Below are positions 44,031 to 54,813 of a stretch of DNA of 64,000 nt, one piece after another. The stretch lies in NCBI GenBank assembly GCA_009363875.1, contig CM018689.1:53383741-53447740 (forward strand), read 5' to 3'. The notes under the pieces are model-generated. The model was not told the DNA's origin. It made no database searches and worked only from the letters and a program-made list of their open reading frames with translations. Both the position numbers and the translations under genes were made by a program. Positions within the stretch are counted from its first letter, which is position 1, and each line of letters opens with the position of its first letter. The stretch is from Mikania micrantha (lineage: Eukaryota > Streptophyta > Magnoliopsida > Asterales > Asteraceae).

Positions 44031-45362
44031 TATATATATATACACAACGTGTTTCTTGGATTTCTTATATTTGGCAATAGTGAATAAATTTTAACTAAGA
44101 TTTTGTCTTGATTTCTCTCAGTATTTTTGGATGACAACAAACTAAAGAAAGTTGTCATCACCGGAATCAAAGATTGTATGATAGGTTATTAGATGCCGTT
44201 TGGTTGATCTAATATGCATTCCATGCATTAAGTTTAACTTTTTGTTTTAGGAAAAAAGTTTAAGCTGAGTTAATATTAAAGGATGCTAATCTCTCAATTA
44301 AAACTAATAAGCGGCTGGATTCTTAATTTTATCATTAGGCTCGTTAAGACTATGGGTGTAAACGAACTGAGTTAATTAAACCCAAGCTCACCAAGGCTTA
44401 AGCTCAAATCATTTTGACTTAAGAACGTTCAAGCTAAAGATCGTCAACTCTTTTTGACTCGGTCATTATTTAATTATTTATTTTAATTATTTTTTTAATA
44501 ATTTCATAAATATTTATAACTATATTTTCATATTTAACATTTGTGATTTTAATAAATTTGTCTGAATTTAATTTCTAAAAACAATGATGTATATAAAAAA
44601 GCACTTATTTATTTAAATAAAACGTGTTTAAGCTTTTGAGCCAACTCGAATATGAGTTCAATAACTAAAGAAGTCATATTTTAGAGCTCGAGTTCGGATT
44701 TGAGCTTATTCAGGTTCATCTTGTTATCAATCATAAATATCAATATGCATTTTCTAACATTAATCATTACAACCAATCTCTAAAATGAAAAATAATATAA
44801 TTATGAAACTAAAAAATTAATAATTTCATTTTAGTTTGATAACGTATATATGATCAATCTTTCTACCTATTCTAATGAATAAAATTTGTAGGGACATATA
44901 ACATATTTCTAAAACACCTTAACGTTAATTTTCTTTCTCTTTTTTATTAAATGCATCTCATATTAAATAATAATTTAAATATCAAATATACTTTTGCAAA
45001 TTTTTATAATAAAATTTATTTCTTAAATACATTAAAAATATATTAATATTAAGACACACATTATAAAAAGTCCAAAATAATGTAAAATATAAAATTTAGA
45101 AAAGCAGTTTTTTTAAAACGAAACTTAAAAAATAAATTTAAGAAATAATACAATTATTTTATTACTTAAAATATTAAATTATACATTATTTTAAATAATA
45201 TTTTATATCAAAAAATGTCTTATATTATTTACCACATGGTGGGTTTTAGTGTTTTACTACATAGTGAGTTTCCTTTTAATGAGCAGGTAGATTTGTTCGA
45301 TGCAGCGCGTGGGTTGTTGGGTCTAAGGATCCATTTGAGCTATGAAAAGACATGCCGTTGAG
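44031..45362. other. Gene-free repeat stretch
   Basis: 44345-44720 is a GAGCTCGAG/CAAGCTC-rich degenerate element. From 44872 (TCTACCTATTCTAATGAATA) to about 45225 is a truncated Helitron of the same family lacking the 3' hairpin. No exon. Confidence 0.5.
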
Positions 45363-45665
45363 TAGGGCTGTAAACGAACCGAACGAGCCCTTGTTCGTGT
45401 TAGTTCTTTTAACTTTTAACTTGTTCACGAACGGTTCACGAACGCTAACCGAACGAAAATTCTTGTTCGTGTTCGTTCATTAAGGATTTAGCTTGTTCAC
45501 GAACGATTCACAAACGCTAACGAACACATATTATTTAAACAATAAAGTTCAACATTCTTAATCTCAAGCATTAGAGATAATCATTTATAAATATATAAAT
45601 TAAAATATTACAGTATTAAACTAAAAATAACTTAAATATGTTGGTATTAAACTAAAAATGAAAAA

Positions 45666-46126
45666 TCTACCTATACTAATAAATAAAGCTTTTTTGTGCC
45701 ACATGGCATGATTCTAGAACATATCAAAATTCATTTCCCGCTTCTCTCTCCTATTAAATACATCTAACATTAAATAATAATATTAAATATTAAATATATT
45801 TTTTATGCATTTTTAAAATAAAAAAAGGTTTTTTAATGCATGAAAATATATTAATATTAAGAACACACTTTTTTTTAAAAAAAAAGTTATTATAAATTAT
45901 AAAATTTTTAAAAACAATTATTTGAACACAATGTTTAAGGAAAAACAAACTGTAAAAAAAGTTGTTTAAAGAAATAATAATATTATTATAATACCTAAAA
46001 TATTAAATATTACGAAATTGTAATCCTATTTTATATTAAAAATCATCTTATACATTTAAATTTTCATTGATAATTAATTGTTATATTTTTTTATTTAATC
46101 CGTGTAATAAACGGGAACTAAACTAG
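45666..46126 (+). mobile_element. Non-autonomous Helitron nested in hAT, copy 1
   Basis: Starts TCTACCTATACTAATAAATA after an A, ends CCGTGTAATAAACGGG ... CTAG before a T. The loop-side A in the hairpin is a substitution relative to other copies. Confidence 0.85.
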
Positions 46127-46136
46127 TGTCATTAAT

Positions 46137-46450
46137 ATATGATGCTTATAGATTGGCAGGGGCATCTCCGAGAATTCGAGTGCCCCGTGCGAAAAGGGAA
46201 AAAAAGGCCCTTTTAGATAAATTTTTTTTTATATATAATGACTAATGTTGTGACAATTAATGTAAGCATAACAAAAGCATAGTTTTCAAACTTAAAAGTA
46301 CGTACCAATATACCAATGTTATAATGGGACAATTGAATTTTTATAAAAAATATATAGTATATATAAATTTTTTTTTATAAAATTGTGCCCCTAAAACGAT
46401 GGGCCCTGTGCGGGAGGCGGGTTTGCACCCCCTCCCAGCCGCCCATGTAG
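46137..46450. repeat. Unclassified GGGCCC-rich insert
   Basis: Between the two Helitrons lies a stretch with GGGGCATCTCCGAGAATTCG on the left and GGGCCCTGTGCGGGAGGCGG on the right around an AT-rich core; the GC-rich ends contrast with the host element. Ends and target duplication could not be defined. Confidence 0.4.
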
Positions 46451-46497
46451 ATTGGGTTAGGATATTAATCTATACAAGCATTATTAAATATTTCATA

Positions 46498-46918
46498 TCT
46501 ATCTATTATAATAAATCAATGTTTTTAAGGACACATGGCGGGTTTTTAGAGCATCTCTACTTTGATTTCCCGTCTCTCTCTCATATTAAATGCCCCTTAT
46601 ACTAAATAATAATATTGAATATTAAATACTTTTTTTACATTTTTAAACTAAGAAACATATTTTTAATACATTAAAAATATTAATATTACAATTTTTAGAA
46701 ATAGTTTTTTTGAAAATCAATGTTTAAAAAATTAAACTTTGAAAAAATAGTTTTTATAGAAATAATATAACTATTTTATTACTTAATTTGTTAGATTATA
46801 CATAACTTTAGTCATATTTTATACCAAAAAATTTTCGTATATTGTCTAAATTTTTATTAATGATTATTTATTATATATTTTTAATTCAATCCGTGTAATA
46901 CACGGGGTACTAACCTAG
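46498..46918 (+). mobile_element. Non-autonomous Helitron nested in hAT, copy 2
   Basis: Starts TCTATCTATTATAATAAATC after an A, ends CCGTGTAATACACGG ... CCTAG before a T. Confidence 0.85.
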
Positions 46919-47186
46919 TTAAAAATATACAACATATTTAATGAATAAATATAATAAATGAACTTAACCGAACAAAAACGAACGTAAACGAACATATTAC
47001 CGAACGTTCACGAACACAAATGAACGAACACGACCTTTGTTCATGTTCGTTCATTTAACTAAACGAACGGAATTTCTTATTCGTGTTCGTTTCTTTATTA
47101 AACGAACGAACATAAACGAACTTCCCGCCGAACGGTTCACGAAATGTTCGCTGAACGTTCGGTTCGTTTACAGCCCTACCGTTGAG

Positions 47187-48220
47187 CACTTGTTAGCTGT
47201 TAAAAAAAATATTTTTTTTTAATCATGGTGTCATTTATTCTCGGCAAAATACGTTTAACACACATATCGAAAATATTTCGGGGCTAGATTGCCTTTCCTA
47301 AAATCTGAAGGGTGAAGTTCAAATTTTAATTGGACGTAAATTCAATACTCACCCTTCGTCTTCTCGTTAATTACCTGCATACATGCTTATAATGGATAAA
47401 ACTGGGTAAACAATTATTTCATTTTAAGTTTAAATTGGTAGCATTATGACATAATATTTGTTGAGATAAGTAACACTTTTACACAAAATGGGTCAAGACG
47501 GACAACTTAAAAACCATGTGAACATAATGATTAATGAATTTCAACAGGTAAGAATGATTAATAATATATTTAATGATAAAATCATTAAAAATTATTCAAA
47601 TAAAATATTTAGTTAATTACAAACCATTTTAACTTAATTAGCGAAAGTGATTTTTTTAGAAACAATCCATTTAACCCCAAATGAATTTTGCTTAAAACAT
47701 GTCTTGACTCGCACCCATCCTAACCCGTACCCGTTCCGATCCGTTACCCAATCCAAACCAACCCGCCTATTTTACCAGACATACCCTTGCATAATCAAAT
47801 TTCGCAATATGTTCTCTCTCACACCGCCACCCGCAACCACCACTAGCCACCGCCACCAACAGGCAACAACCATCATTGACCACCACAAAAACACACAACT
47901 TATTGGTATGTCACTATGTCTAGTTCTCTTTTTCATGCGCTTTTTATTATATATTTTTTTTGTAGAAACTCTTTTCATTCTTGACGTAAACAATTGCAAA
48001 ATTATGATACAAATCTCTTTTAATTAGTTTTATAATTATTAATTAATATATAATCCCAAGAGCCTTAAGATTTTGTTAATTATATATATAGACGTCAACA
48101 ATCATACTTGTTAATGTTACCGTATAAAATCATTCAATCAACAAACTTTCATCAAATCTTTTCTTTAAAACTCTTTCGATTCTTAAACAAAATTGATTTA
48201 TATTAGATCACAATCACAAG
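47187..48220. other. Upstream region of the LBD gene
   Basis: 47395-47790 has ACCCGTTCC/GGGTCAAGA words of the hAT family seen at 50454. An apparent open frame at 47647-48027 (TTT/ATT rich, His/Thr repeats) is not recognisable. 48100-48220 is likely the LBD leader. Confidence 0.45.
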
Positions 48221-48917
48221 ATGCAGAAGATCCACAATAATGGCGCAACCACCAACTCCACAATTAGGGTTCTTGATCCTGCACCGGCTGCACCCTCCTC
48301 ATCTCCACCGTCCACCACCACTGCCAACAGTGGCGGTGTTCCTGCATGCTCATCATGCCGCCACCAGCGCAAGAAGTGCACACAAAAGTGTGTGTTAGCA
48401 CCCTTTTTTCCCGCTGAAAAAGCCCAAGATTTTCAATCTGTCCATAAGGTTTTTGGAATCAGCAATGTGACAAAACTGGTGAAGAATTTGAGTCGAGAAG
48501 ACGCGCGAAAAGCGGTTGATTCGCTCATCTGGGAAAGCAAATTGTCGGTTACATGATCCGGTGTTGGGTGCATTGGGCGAGTTCCAAAGGGTTTGTGAAG
48601 AACTCAGGTTTTATAAATCGCGATATCAAGTGGCTAATCTTTATCAAGTTCCCATCACACAAGGTGCAGTTTTGTGCAAGAAACCAGCACAACAACGTTT
48701 GATCGGACCATGGGTTAATGGTGATCGCAACGCGGTTAACGACGGTTCGATGTTGGATTACATTGCTAGCAATGGGATGGCTGGTGGTATTGATGACTCT
48801 CGTATGTTCAACTTTGTATCCTTGCAAAATTTGGAGAAAATAAAGCATGGAAGAGATCAACAAGGTTCTTTGATTCATCCACAACAGCAATTGATGAACG
48901 ACTTCAGTCAATTTTAA
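48221..48917 (+). pseudogene. LBD: LOB-domain (LBD) class I transcription factor, frameshifted
   Basis: The first frame (ATG 48221) gives a low-complexity Pro/Ser/Thr-rich head, then the LOB zinc-finger-like block CX2CX6CX3C with C43, C46, C53 and C57 (ACSSCRHQRKKCTQKC), the FGISNVTKLVKNL block and DSLIWE. At GGGAAAGC (48534-48536) one extra A shifts the frame; the frame then continues ANCRLHDPVLGALGEFQRV, the expected rest of the LOB domain, and runs to TAA at 48915. Without the extra base the product would be 231 residues. LBD proteins are plant-specific DNA-binding regulators of organ boundaries and lateral root or vascular development. As written the first frame stops at 48556, losing the leucine-zipper-like part. 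It is either a real one-base mutation or a sequencing error in a short A-run; the rest of the gene shows no decay. Confidence 0.85.
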
Positions 48918-50398
48918 TTTGCTAGCTAGCATATACGCAGATATATACATATATATGCTTTTGATTTTTAGGGTTAGCTAGGGTTCTAAATAAAGATTTT
49001 GCTATCGGTTTATCAAAACAAAGATTTAATTAAACTCGATTGATATATATATATTATATATACGATATGTGCACAATGTTATAAAAATCTTTTAAATGTT
49101 TTAGTTTAGCTAGTTAATTTTTTTGGGATTGATGATTTTTTAGTTGGATATAATTTCAAGTGCCTTAGACCAATGCATGGACAATTTTTAAGAAGGGCCC
49201 GAGGAGCCCGGCCCTCTCCCTTTTTCTGGTTAAAAGGGTCGATTTAATAGTATTTCGTCGGAAAATCCTTCGGTACCCTTGTGTCTTCCTAAAATTCTTT
49301 CGGCCCCTCACTTTCTTCCTAAAAATCCTTCACCCATACGTTTTCTTCCTAAAAATTCTTCGGCCTCCTAACTTTTTTTCAAGTTCCGTCAATGGACTAA
49401 TGTAAGAATTCAATTTAACCTCTTTGTTCGATTGTATTCGCACGTGTTTCCTATATATACTTTAGGTGAACTCTTTGTGGTGTTATAAGTTTAAAGTGTG
49501 ATATATGCTCTGTTGCATGTGCATATAAGTTTGTAAAAAGTGATGCCATCTCTACTATATTTATATCCTGGTCATCAAAGCCTTAGAAAAGAAATATATT
49601 GTTTCAGGCTGACTTTAAGTGTTGGGAATAAGCAGTCTTTTTAAATCTGGACCGGGATTCGGTAATTCAGGAGGTCTGGTTACGTGCTAAGAATTGTTTT
49701 GAAGAAAACCGACCAGTTCGACCGGCGGCAGGCAGTTCAACTGTAAAACCGGGCGGTTGAACCAGTTTTATGAAGGATTGAAATTGGTTCTTGCATTGTT
49801 TATATGTGTATTATTTGATACCCCTATGAATAAATGGTTTTTTTTTTTTAATTTAGCTATTTAATTAATTATTTGGATTTTTTTTCTTTCTATATATATA
49901 TTATCCATGACATTATCAGATTTTTAAATCTGATCCGATCACTAACGAGTAAAGAGATCGATTCGTCGCCTCGTCCGGTTTTTTAAAACATTGGGAACAG
50001 GTATCCAAGGAAGGAACTTTATTCGAAAGAACATAATTGGCCCTTCAAGTCCATTTATTTAAACTTTGAACACTAAAATATTCTAGATATTTATAATTCA
50101 GACATGTATTTTGAAAATCCAGTTATAGCAGTTTACTCAGGTTTTCATAATACATAATACATCAACAGAACTTATATCACGGCACAAAAACGCATGACGA
50201 ATGAGAATTTGTTTTTATTTAATAAAACTAAAAAAAAATGTTTTTGTGCCAAGACATAAACGTAAAAGTTAAAACTTAAAACTTAAAGCAAATTAAGAAT
50301 GATGTGTTTTAAATATATATCATCAAATAATTTGTCTTGTGCATAATGATTTTAGATGAGAGTTTGAGAGAACACTCGATCTACACTTAAACATGTAA
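48918..50398. other. 3' flank of LBD and degenerate repeats
   Basis: 49170-49400 has a TTCTTCCTAAAAATTCTTCGG phrase repeated in tandem four times or so, part of a hAT-like degenerate element. 49640-49800 is CCGGTT-rich. No exon. Confidence 0.45.
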
Positions 50399-51100
50399 GA
50401 CTATGGGGTGTGCCATGTGAGTGGGGCGTTTTTGGGGCGTGAGCGGGCGTGACTATACCTGACAAAATGGGCGGGTTGGGTCGGGTTGGGTAACGGGTCA
50501 GATTGGGTTCGGGTCAGAACGGGTTTTAAGTAAAATTTGTTCGAGTCTAAATGGATTGTTCTTAAAAAATATCAGTTTAGTTTAACTTAATATGCGTTAT
50601 AATTAAACAAATAGTCCATTTAGATAATTTTTAGTAATTTTCTCATCAAATATGTTATTAATCATTCTTAAATGTTAGAATCCATTGCATTTACATTGTT
50701 TTTTGGTTACCCATCTTGACCCGCATTGTGTTTAAGTGCTACCCATCTCAACTCATTCAACATTATGATGTTACCCATTTCAACCCATTATACTACAATT
50801 GTTTACCCAAAACAACATATTTTCTTTGATATGGGTAAAAATTGCCACCTCTAGGCGTGACACACCGCCGCCAGGTGGGCGTGGGTAGGCGTTTGTGGGC
50901 CGGCGTGAGTGGGGCAACGGCTCTCACACCCGTTTGAACCCTAAATTTGACCATGGAATGAGTGGATGACATGGAGTGAGTGGACAAAGGGGCATTTCCA
51001 CCACTTTTGGTGGAGTGAGTGGTTGTAGTGGGTGCCTACGTGACGCCTCCGTGGTGGCGTATATGTGAAGTGAGTGAACCATGGGGCATACCTCATGGTC
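50399..51100. mobile_element. Harbinger-type MITE with TAA TSD, hosting a nested hAT
   Basis: Flanked by TAA at 50396-50398 and 51101-51103. Ends GACTATGGGGTGTGCC and, inverted, GACCATGAGGTATGCC. Same family as 18838-19059, enlarged by the nested hAT MITE. Confidence 0.85.
50454..50853. mobile_element. hAT MITE nested in Harbinger MITE, perfect 8-bp TSD
   Basis: Flanked by GGCGTGAC at 50446-50453 and 50854-50861. Ends TATACCTGACAAAATGGGC and, inverted, TAGAGGTGGCAATTTTTACC. Fragments of this family (ACCCATTTTGACCCG, TAGAGGTGGCAAAATG) are scattered at 22540, 33430, 47395, 57000-57370, 58740-58920 and 61430-61495. Confidence 0.8.
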
Positions 51101-51103
51101 TAA

Positions 51104-52236
51104 TGTTCGAGAGCACTTCAAAGATGACGATTAGCACTTGAGAAATTTTCACTTAGACAACAAAAAAAAAAAGATTTTGAGCGTAATGAACACGCATATC
51201 ATGTTATAATTTTTTTTTTTCAAATTGCCCCTTTTAATGTTTGCAAGTTCTAAGTCATAAATATTCATTTTTGTGTAATGTATGCTTTTAGTTAAATCGA
51301 AATTGATGACTAAGGTTAAAAACGAAATAAAAAAAAAAATTGAAGATCGACTAAGATCACTCTCATTCACAACCAACCAATCTAAACAATTCATTAAAAA
51401 ATTAATTTCTCTCTCTTTCACCTTCACAACCAACTAAACTTATTTTTTACACTCACATTCACAATCAAGCCAACCAAACCCAATTTTCACTAAATAAACA
51501 TGGTTTTATGATTATTTTTATTTTCTTAAAAATAATTATTTTATATAAAAAATATTTAAATTATTAATTTTAAAACAAAATAAATTATTATTTTTTAATT
51601 CATCATAATTCATGCAATTTTAGTTGTTGTTTATGCAGTGTTTTAGTTTTTATTTTAATATATGTAATTTTTTTATTTTAATCTATGTTAATAATATAGG
51701 AGTAGTAAGAAAATAAAGGAAGTTTGAAAAGGAAATAATTGTATTTGATGAGATATTCAATCCCCGAACAAAGTCGCTCCACCGAACCGTTTGTGGGTTT
51801 TTTGCGAATATATATATATTTTTTTTCATTTCCACCGACCGAACATTAGTTTTGTTTTGACAATGGGGATAGTCTAAGTCACTCTAAGGTACGTTGAAAA
51901 GGAAATTGGAACTTGAGATTCCTCGCAAGATACTTTTTATTTTTTGTTGAATCATGAAATAATATGTGTACAACCGACTTGTAAATCTTTCAAGTCTCTT
52001 GAAATTTTACAAAAATAAAAAATATATAAGAACAAAAAAAAAACAAATTTTAAACTTGAGTTTCAGAGATCAAATTATGTATTTAAAATTAAACTGAAAA
52101 AACAAAATATAAATTTAATTATCTTGAAATTTTATTATACTTAATTGTGATATGTTTACCTTATAATACTCATTTGTTATTAAAAATATATAAGAAAGAA
52201 AAAAAAAACTAGTTATATTATATATACATACATTGA
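51104..52236. other. Gene-free AT-rich spacer
   Basis: No exon or complete element recognised. Confidence 0.35.
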
Positions 52237-52250
52237 ATTAAAAACAATCA

Positions 52251-52483
52251 ACCAAAGACTTCTAGTCTAATGGTTACTCCTTTGGCTTTCCTATGGGAGG
52301 TCACGGGTTCAAATCCCTCCCAAGACAAAATAGGGGTCCTTAGGAGGTCAGGGGGTTTTCCGGTGCGGTTTTCTCCTGGGTGGTGGTGGGGGTCTCAACG
52401 GAGGTCATGATAACTAGACCTTGGTGACATGGCCTAAAAATCAGTGGTTCACACGTTGAGATCAAATGTCGTTCAAAAAAAAT
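52251..52483 (+). mobile_element. SINE family A copy with 14-bp TSD
   Basis: Flanked by ATTAAAAACAATCA at 52237-52250 and 52484-52497. A-box-like TAGTCTAATGGTTACTCC, B box GGTTCAAATCC, family body, and a short A tail. This is the best-preserved member in the window. Confidence 0.9.
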
Positions 52484-52497
52484 ATTAAAAACAATCA

Positions 52498-53050
52498 GCA
52501 TTCCCCATATAACAAACTTCTAATATCTTATTTTATAATTAAGTTTTCAACTTGAACAAAACAATCAGCATTCCCCATATCACAAACTCTCTAATATCTT
52601 ATTTTATAAGTTTTCAACTTAAACTTTTGGCACACGTTTTGTTTTCATAAGGGTTTAGGCAATGTTTTGAAAACAAGACCAGACCGGCCGAACGCCGGAC
52701 CTGCAAACGGTGGGTGAACCAGTCCGGTTTGGAGGTTATGAGCCGTTTTGGGTGAATCGGCGGTTGGGCCGTAAAACTGGTGGTCGGCCCGGTGGTTGAA
52801 CCGGTTTTTTCTATTTTTTTAATTATATATTTTTATTAAATGTTTATAAAATCATCCGATTCTTAATATCCGGTTGGACCTCTAACCGGTAAGGAGACCG
52901 GTTCAATGTCCGGTCTGGTTCTAAAAACATTGGTTTTAGGTACTATGAATGAATGAAATTAAATAATATAATTGCCTTTCATTTTTATATTATTATCCAT
53001 TGAATTGAATTAATTAATATATATATTAAAAACCAACTTGAAAGGAATAG
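52498..53050. other. Gene-free stretch with CCGGTT-rich repeat
   Basis: ACAATCAGCATTCCCCATAT followed by a similar tail is duplicated in tandem (52490 and 52561). 52660-52935 is a CCGGTT/AACCGG-rich degenerate element. No exon. Confidence 0.45.
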
Positions 53051-53782
53051 TAAAGTTTTGTTTTTTCGATTTTGGTTTTTAAAACTTTTATATAATATAA
53101 AGTTTTGTTTTTTTGATTTTAGCCACTAAAACTTTTAAAGTTTGTTTTTTCAATTTTTTCACTAAAACTTTTATATAATATAAAGTTTTGTTTTTTTGAT
53201 TTTTGCCACTAAAACTTTTTAAAGTTATGTTTTTTCGATTTTGGCAACTAAAACTTTTTTATAATATAAAGTTTGTTTTTCGATTTTAGTCACTAAAAGT
53301 AAAGTTTTGTTTTTTCGATTTTGGTTACTAAAACTTTTATATAATATAAAGTTTTGTTTTTCAATTTTCGCCACAAAAACTTTTAAAGTTTTGTTTTTTC
53401 GATTTTTGTCACTAAAACTTTTATATAATATATAGTTTTGTTTTTTCGATTTTGGCCACTAAAACTTTTATATAATATAAAGTTTTGTTTTTTCGATTTT
53501 AGCCACTAAAACTTAATAGTAAAGTTTTGTTTTTTCGATTTTAGTCACTAAAACTTTTATATAATATGAAGTTTTGTTTTTTTGATTTTGGCCACTAAAA
53601 TTTTTAAAGTTTTGTTTTTTCGATCTTAGCCACTAAAACTTTTATATAATATAAAGTTTTGTTTTTCGATTTTGGCCACTAAAACTTTTAAAGTTTTTTT
53701 TTTCGAATTTGACCACTAAAACTTTTATATAATATAAAGCTTTGTTTTTTTGATTTTGGGCACTAAAACTTTTATATAATAT
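53051..53782 (+). repeat. Minisatellite, units of about 47 bp and shorter
   Basis: About 17 imperfect tandem copies of a unit beginning AAAGTTTTGTTTTTTCGATT and containing GGCCACTAAAACTTTTATA; some units lack the ATATAATATA half and are about 32-36 bases. Phase drifts at several deletions. It is flanked by AAAGGAATAG on both sides (53041, 53840). Confidence 0.9.
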
Positions 53783-53889
53783 TAATAATAATTAAATAAT
53801 AATATTATTACTATTTACTATATAGTATTAAAATATATTAAAAGGAATAGTATTTTATATATATATATGAGTGTGTCCCAAGATCTTAC

Positions 53890-53933
<44 letters not shown>

Positions 53934-54813
53934 ATGTAGGGTTTTTATCCAGTGAAAACCCGATCTTAAATGTTCCCTTGAACCCCTAATCTGACATGTC
54001 TATTTGGAATATTGAAAATAAACATGTGGTCCATACTAACCCACATTAAAATTGATTTGTTTATTTAAAACCTAATTTTTTTTAGTCAGGTTTAATGTGT
54101 GTGTCCGTTTCATGTGGTGACGTTTTAATAAATTAGATTTTGACCACCAGAAATTTTTTTGACTTTCAAAAGCAGTAAACATAGATGAGGGTACTAAATT
54201 TGAGAGATTTGCTTGGAAATTTTGGTTTTTATTAAATTTGAGATATTTGCGTAAAGATTTGGGTTTTTGTTTTAATTCAAACGATTGGTTGTCGGTGAGA
54301 AAGATTTTGTAAGTAATTTTGTCTAATATTTTTGTAACATATTTGTCAGGATTTTGTATAATTTTATGTTTTTATGAAAAATTGTATATAGTTTGTGATG
54401 AGATATTTGATTTTGCTATGTAACTTATATTTTTGCAAATGATATATAGCGCCCGTTCTCGGAAGTGTACCGTGATAACCCGCCGCAACGCGCGGGTGGG
54501 ATTAAACCTATTTAATATTAAATATCAATAGCCAACACTATGAATCTTTTTACTCGCACGTCATCGTTTTTTGGACGGATTGATAAATCTTTTGGGCTTT
54601 GGCACTGATTTCTTTTGTTTTTTGAATCTACCTAAAAAGATTTCTATTTGACTTTTGATAATCAAACAAAAGTTTCATATGAGGTTTCTTAGATCTAACG
54701 AATAACAAAGCATTTGTAAATTCTGTTTTTCGTCTCCTAGTCCACGATCACACCCTTTTTATAACCACCAAATTTTCACATCCTTGTACAAACATCTTCT
54801 TCATCCATCATTT
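53783..54813. other. Upstream region of the acyl-CoA oxidase gene
   Basis: A TA then TG microsatellite at about 53889-53932 is followed by a GGGTTTTTATCCAGTGAAAA end of the TA-targeting foldback family. 54450-54500 has a CCCGCCGCAACGCGCGGG hairpin resembling the 3' end of another Helitron family, without a clear CTAG end. The likely leader of the gene is in 54700-54813. Confidence 0.5.

Larger units (their letters stand above)
45363..47178. mobile_element. hAT element with perfect 8-bp TSD, hosting two Helitrons
   Basis: Flanked by CCGTTGAG at 45355-45362 and 47179-47186. Ends TAGGGCTGTAAACGAACCGA and its inverse are near-perfect terminal inverted repeats; the flanking 150 bases on each side are full of ACGAAC/GTTCGT words. 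Without its insertions the element is about 930 bases. No transposase frame. Confidence 0.85.

Noticed and set aside
47647..48027. 126-codon plus-strand frame before the LBD gene
   Set aside because: Low complexity (His/Thr/Pro runs), first codon not ATG, part over a degenerate repeat; no domain.
53051..53782. Regular repeats suggestive of a CRISPR array
   Set aside because: Repeats are contiguous with no unique spacers, and this is plant nuclear DNA; it is a minisatellite.
54450..54500. Second Helitron family end with CCGCCGCAACGCGCGGG hairpin
   Set aside because: The hairpin is suggestive but no CTAG end and no matching TC start were found, so it is not annotated as an element.
54784..54813. 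Upstream extension of the ACX3 frame
   Set aside because: The extension begins with TTG, not ATG; the ATG at 54814 gives a correctly placed PTS2.
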